Below, piece by piece: positions 62,350 to 64,000 of a stretch of 64,000 nucleotides of DNA (positions within the stretch are counted from its first letter, which is position 1; each line of letters begins with the position of its first letter). The notes below the pieces were generated by a model that had not been told where the DNA came from, ran no database searches, and saw only the letters and a list, made by a program, of their open reading frames with translations. The position numbers were made by a program, and so were the translations under genes. Source of the DNA: Tetrahymena elliotti 4EA (taxonomy: Eukaryota; Ciliophora; Oligohymenophorea; Hymenostomatida; Tetrahymenidae); assembly GCA_000231825.2 (NCBI GenBank), contig JH720302.1, forward strand, positions 1,350,899 through 1,414,898. Direction: 5' to 3'.

Positions 62350-62449
62350 NNNNNNNNNNNNNNNNNNNNNNNNNNNNNNNNNNNNNNNNNNNNNNNNNNN
62401 NNNNNNNNNNNNNNNNNNNNNNNNNNNNNNNNNNNNNNNNNNNNNNNNN
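62350..62449. other. 100-N assembly gap
   Basis: Exactly 100 Ns, a conventional placeholder of unknown true size. It interrupts or follows the plus-strand LRR gene. Confidence 0.98.
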
Positions 62450-63123
62450 CATTTAAACTTAGATAACTGAGATTTTAGAATTAAAAATAGGACGATAAAT
62501 GCTTAATTTTTAATGAGAAATGCAATAAAAAAATTATAAGATTACTAAAAATTTAGATAAAATTAAAAAAATTTTTAATAAATAGGTGTAGAGGAAAAAT
62601 GTTTGCAGAGGAAAGAAAGGTTTATTTTTTTCATCCTCATCTAAAACTTTAGCCTTTCCAAACTCTGAAATAGGTTAGAACATTATTTATCTAAAAAAAT
62701 TTAAGGTTAAATATTTTACTTTAGAAGAGTAAATTTAAGAAAATATTTTTCCAATCAAAATTAGTGTAAAAATAAAATTCTCTTTTTCAATTTAAAAAAA
62801 CAGGGGTTAAATTAAAGTCTTTTTTGAATTAAGTTTTTTCATCAACAGACAGTATTTTTAAATAATTAATACAATAATAATATATATAAATACTTATTTA
62901 TAAATTAACTGAACTGTATAATATATTTAGAGAGAACATCTCTTAAGATTATAAAATAAAAACTGTAAAATAAGAACAGCTCATAGAATTAAAATAAATA
63001 CTTGAAAATAAAAAGCATAAAATAAATGCATCATTTTAGTGATCAAATATTTAAAAATGTTTTAAATGTAATATAAGAGTTATGTTTTGTTTTTTAACAT
63101 ACTTAATAATAATATAATATCTA
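62450..63123. other. intergenic or unresolved region after the gap
   Basis: AT-rich DNA between the gap and the stop of the minus-strand FHA gene. The end of the LRR gene should lie in the gap or here, but I could not identify an LRR exon. Confidence 0.4.
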
Positions 63124-64000
63124 TCAGAGTATTGATGCTTAAAACATAGTCTAATTGGCTTTGATTATCATACCATCTACAATTTACTCTTCTTTTTACA
63201 AATAAATCCATGTGCCGTTAGTAGAAGGAAGAGATCCATCCCCATCTTTAAGAATCCATCCTATATTTGAATTGAATTATATAAGACACTATATTTTAGA
63301 TATTAATTTGTCTTTAAAGCACAAAGAACAATTTTCAGATCTACCTAAAGTGACTTCTTAGTATTCTTTAGGATCTAATTCATAAATCTCACCATTAGAA
63401 TATCCTCCATAGAATTGTGCTTTTAATATAATTTCTTCTTTATTTTGGAAATACTTTTAGGAGAAACTTTTATCAGGGTTATCTCTTGTAATAAATTTGA
63501 TAGTGCAAAGAGTAAGTCCAAAGTTAATTAAGTCGTGATTACGAAATATATGAGGGACAGTAGCTTTTTTAAAAGCACCAAATCCTACTCCTAAATCAAC
63601 AATTGTGTAGAAATTATTTTTAATATCATATTTTATTTAAAAGTGTCTGCCTCTCTGCTGCTTTGCTTGCACAGGATCTGTTGGAGGTATAATAAAGTCA
63701 TTTATAATTAATCCTTGTCTTGTATCTTTAGAAACTTTCTTAGCTTTTTTCTTGCAACCAAAAAATACATATCCATCCTTTTCATTTCTTAGACCATTTA
63801 ATAAGCCTTAAGCATTTATTGTTAAGCAATGATCTTTCTTTAAATTAGCAGATGCTATTACAGTTAGTCTTAAAACTGGTGCAAAATTTATTATTTCTGA
63901 TAATCTCTTAACGCGCTCTGCATATTTTCTCTACTATTCTTTCATCTCTACTGTATCATTAATATTTTATTTTTAAGTGATCACCTGTTACAATTTTGAG
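63124..64000 (-). CDS. C-terminal FHA-domain protein (5' end outside window)
   Basis: A continuous ciliate-code frame of about 291 codons runs from the window edge to TGA at 63124. The visible N-terminal part is helical and charged (EMKEQQRKYAERVKRLSEII). The middle (VLRLTVIASANLKKDHCLTI and on) is unrecognised. The last ~75 residues form an FHA domain: VTLGRSENCSLCFKD, ISKIQCLIQF, GWILKDGDG and STNGTWIYL, ending near FQASIL. FHA domains bind phosphothreonine peptides. The GR and S/NGT positions are kept, but the usual SRxH is SKIQ, with the structural His replaced by Gln. No catalytic domain is visible in this part. The name cannot be refined without the missing 5' exons. Confidence 0.75.

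Overview
The window looks like nuclear (probably macronuclear) DNA of an oligohymenophorean ciliate, most like Tetrahymena or a close relative. TAA and TAG fall inside conserved protein domains wherever glutamine fits, and TGA is the only codon that ends genes. The DNA is extremely AT-rich. Most introns are short GT...AG introns of about 47-60 nt, with a few of several hundred nt; Paramecium introns are shorter than these. Standard-code ORFs are therefore only fragments of the real genes. I built the gene models by hand with TAA/TAG = Gln. There are two 100-N assembly gaps (11854-11953 and 62350-62449).

Layout. 1-15 kb, all on the minus strand: two Na+/H+ exchanger paralogs (1376-3825 and 11723-14680) flank two papain-family protease paralogs (5348-6355 and 9356-10352). 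Both protease copies have lost catalytic residues. 16-29 kb: a leucine-rich-repeat (LRR) gene with roughly one repeat per exon (minus), two large plus-strand genes joining a degenerate protein-kinase fold to an LRR-like C-terminus, and a broken third relative (minus). 29-38 kb: one minus-strand gene of ten exons (7995 coding nt, in frame throughout) encoding a domain-shuffled glutamate synthase of about 2664 residues. 40-44 kb: a CCR4/nocturnin-type nuclease (minus) and a DEAD-box protein whose two RecA lobes are in swapped order (plus). 45-54 kb, plus strand: a nine-exon EF-hand protein, an AGC kinase with an MGNCC acylation-type N-terminus, and a small Cys-rich secreted or GPI-anchored protein. 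55-59 kb, minus: a VPS16 C-terminal-domain protein and a pseudokinase that nearly touch. 59-64 kb: a short basic ORF, a one-repeat-per-exon LRR gene running into the second gap, and the C-terminal part of an FHA-domain protein cut by the window edge.

Two observations stand out. The glutamate synthase has the order FMN synthase domain, two GXGXG regions, central domain, adrenodoxin-reductase-like flavoprotein, [2Fe-2S] ferredoxin, C-terminal glutaminase. The canonical order is glutaminase, central, FMN, GXGXG. The ciliate protein appears to carry its whole NADPH-to-FMN electron chain in one chain, behind a presequence-like N-terminus. Second, the DEAD-box protein is a clean circular permutation of a Dbp5/DDX19-like core. 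Both rest on motifs read directly from the sequence; function is inferred. No tRNA, rRNA, CRISPR array, telomere repeat or transposon was recognised.
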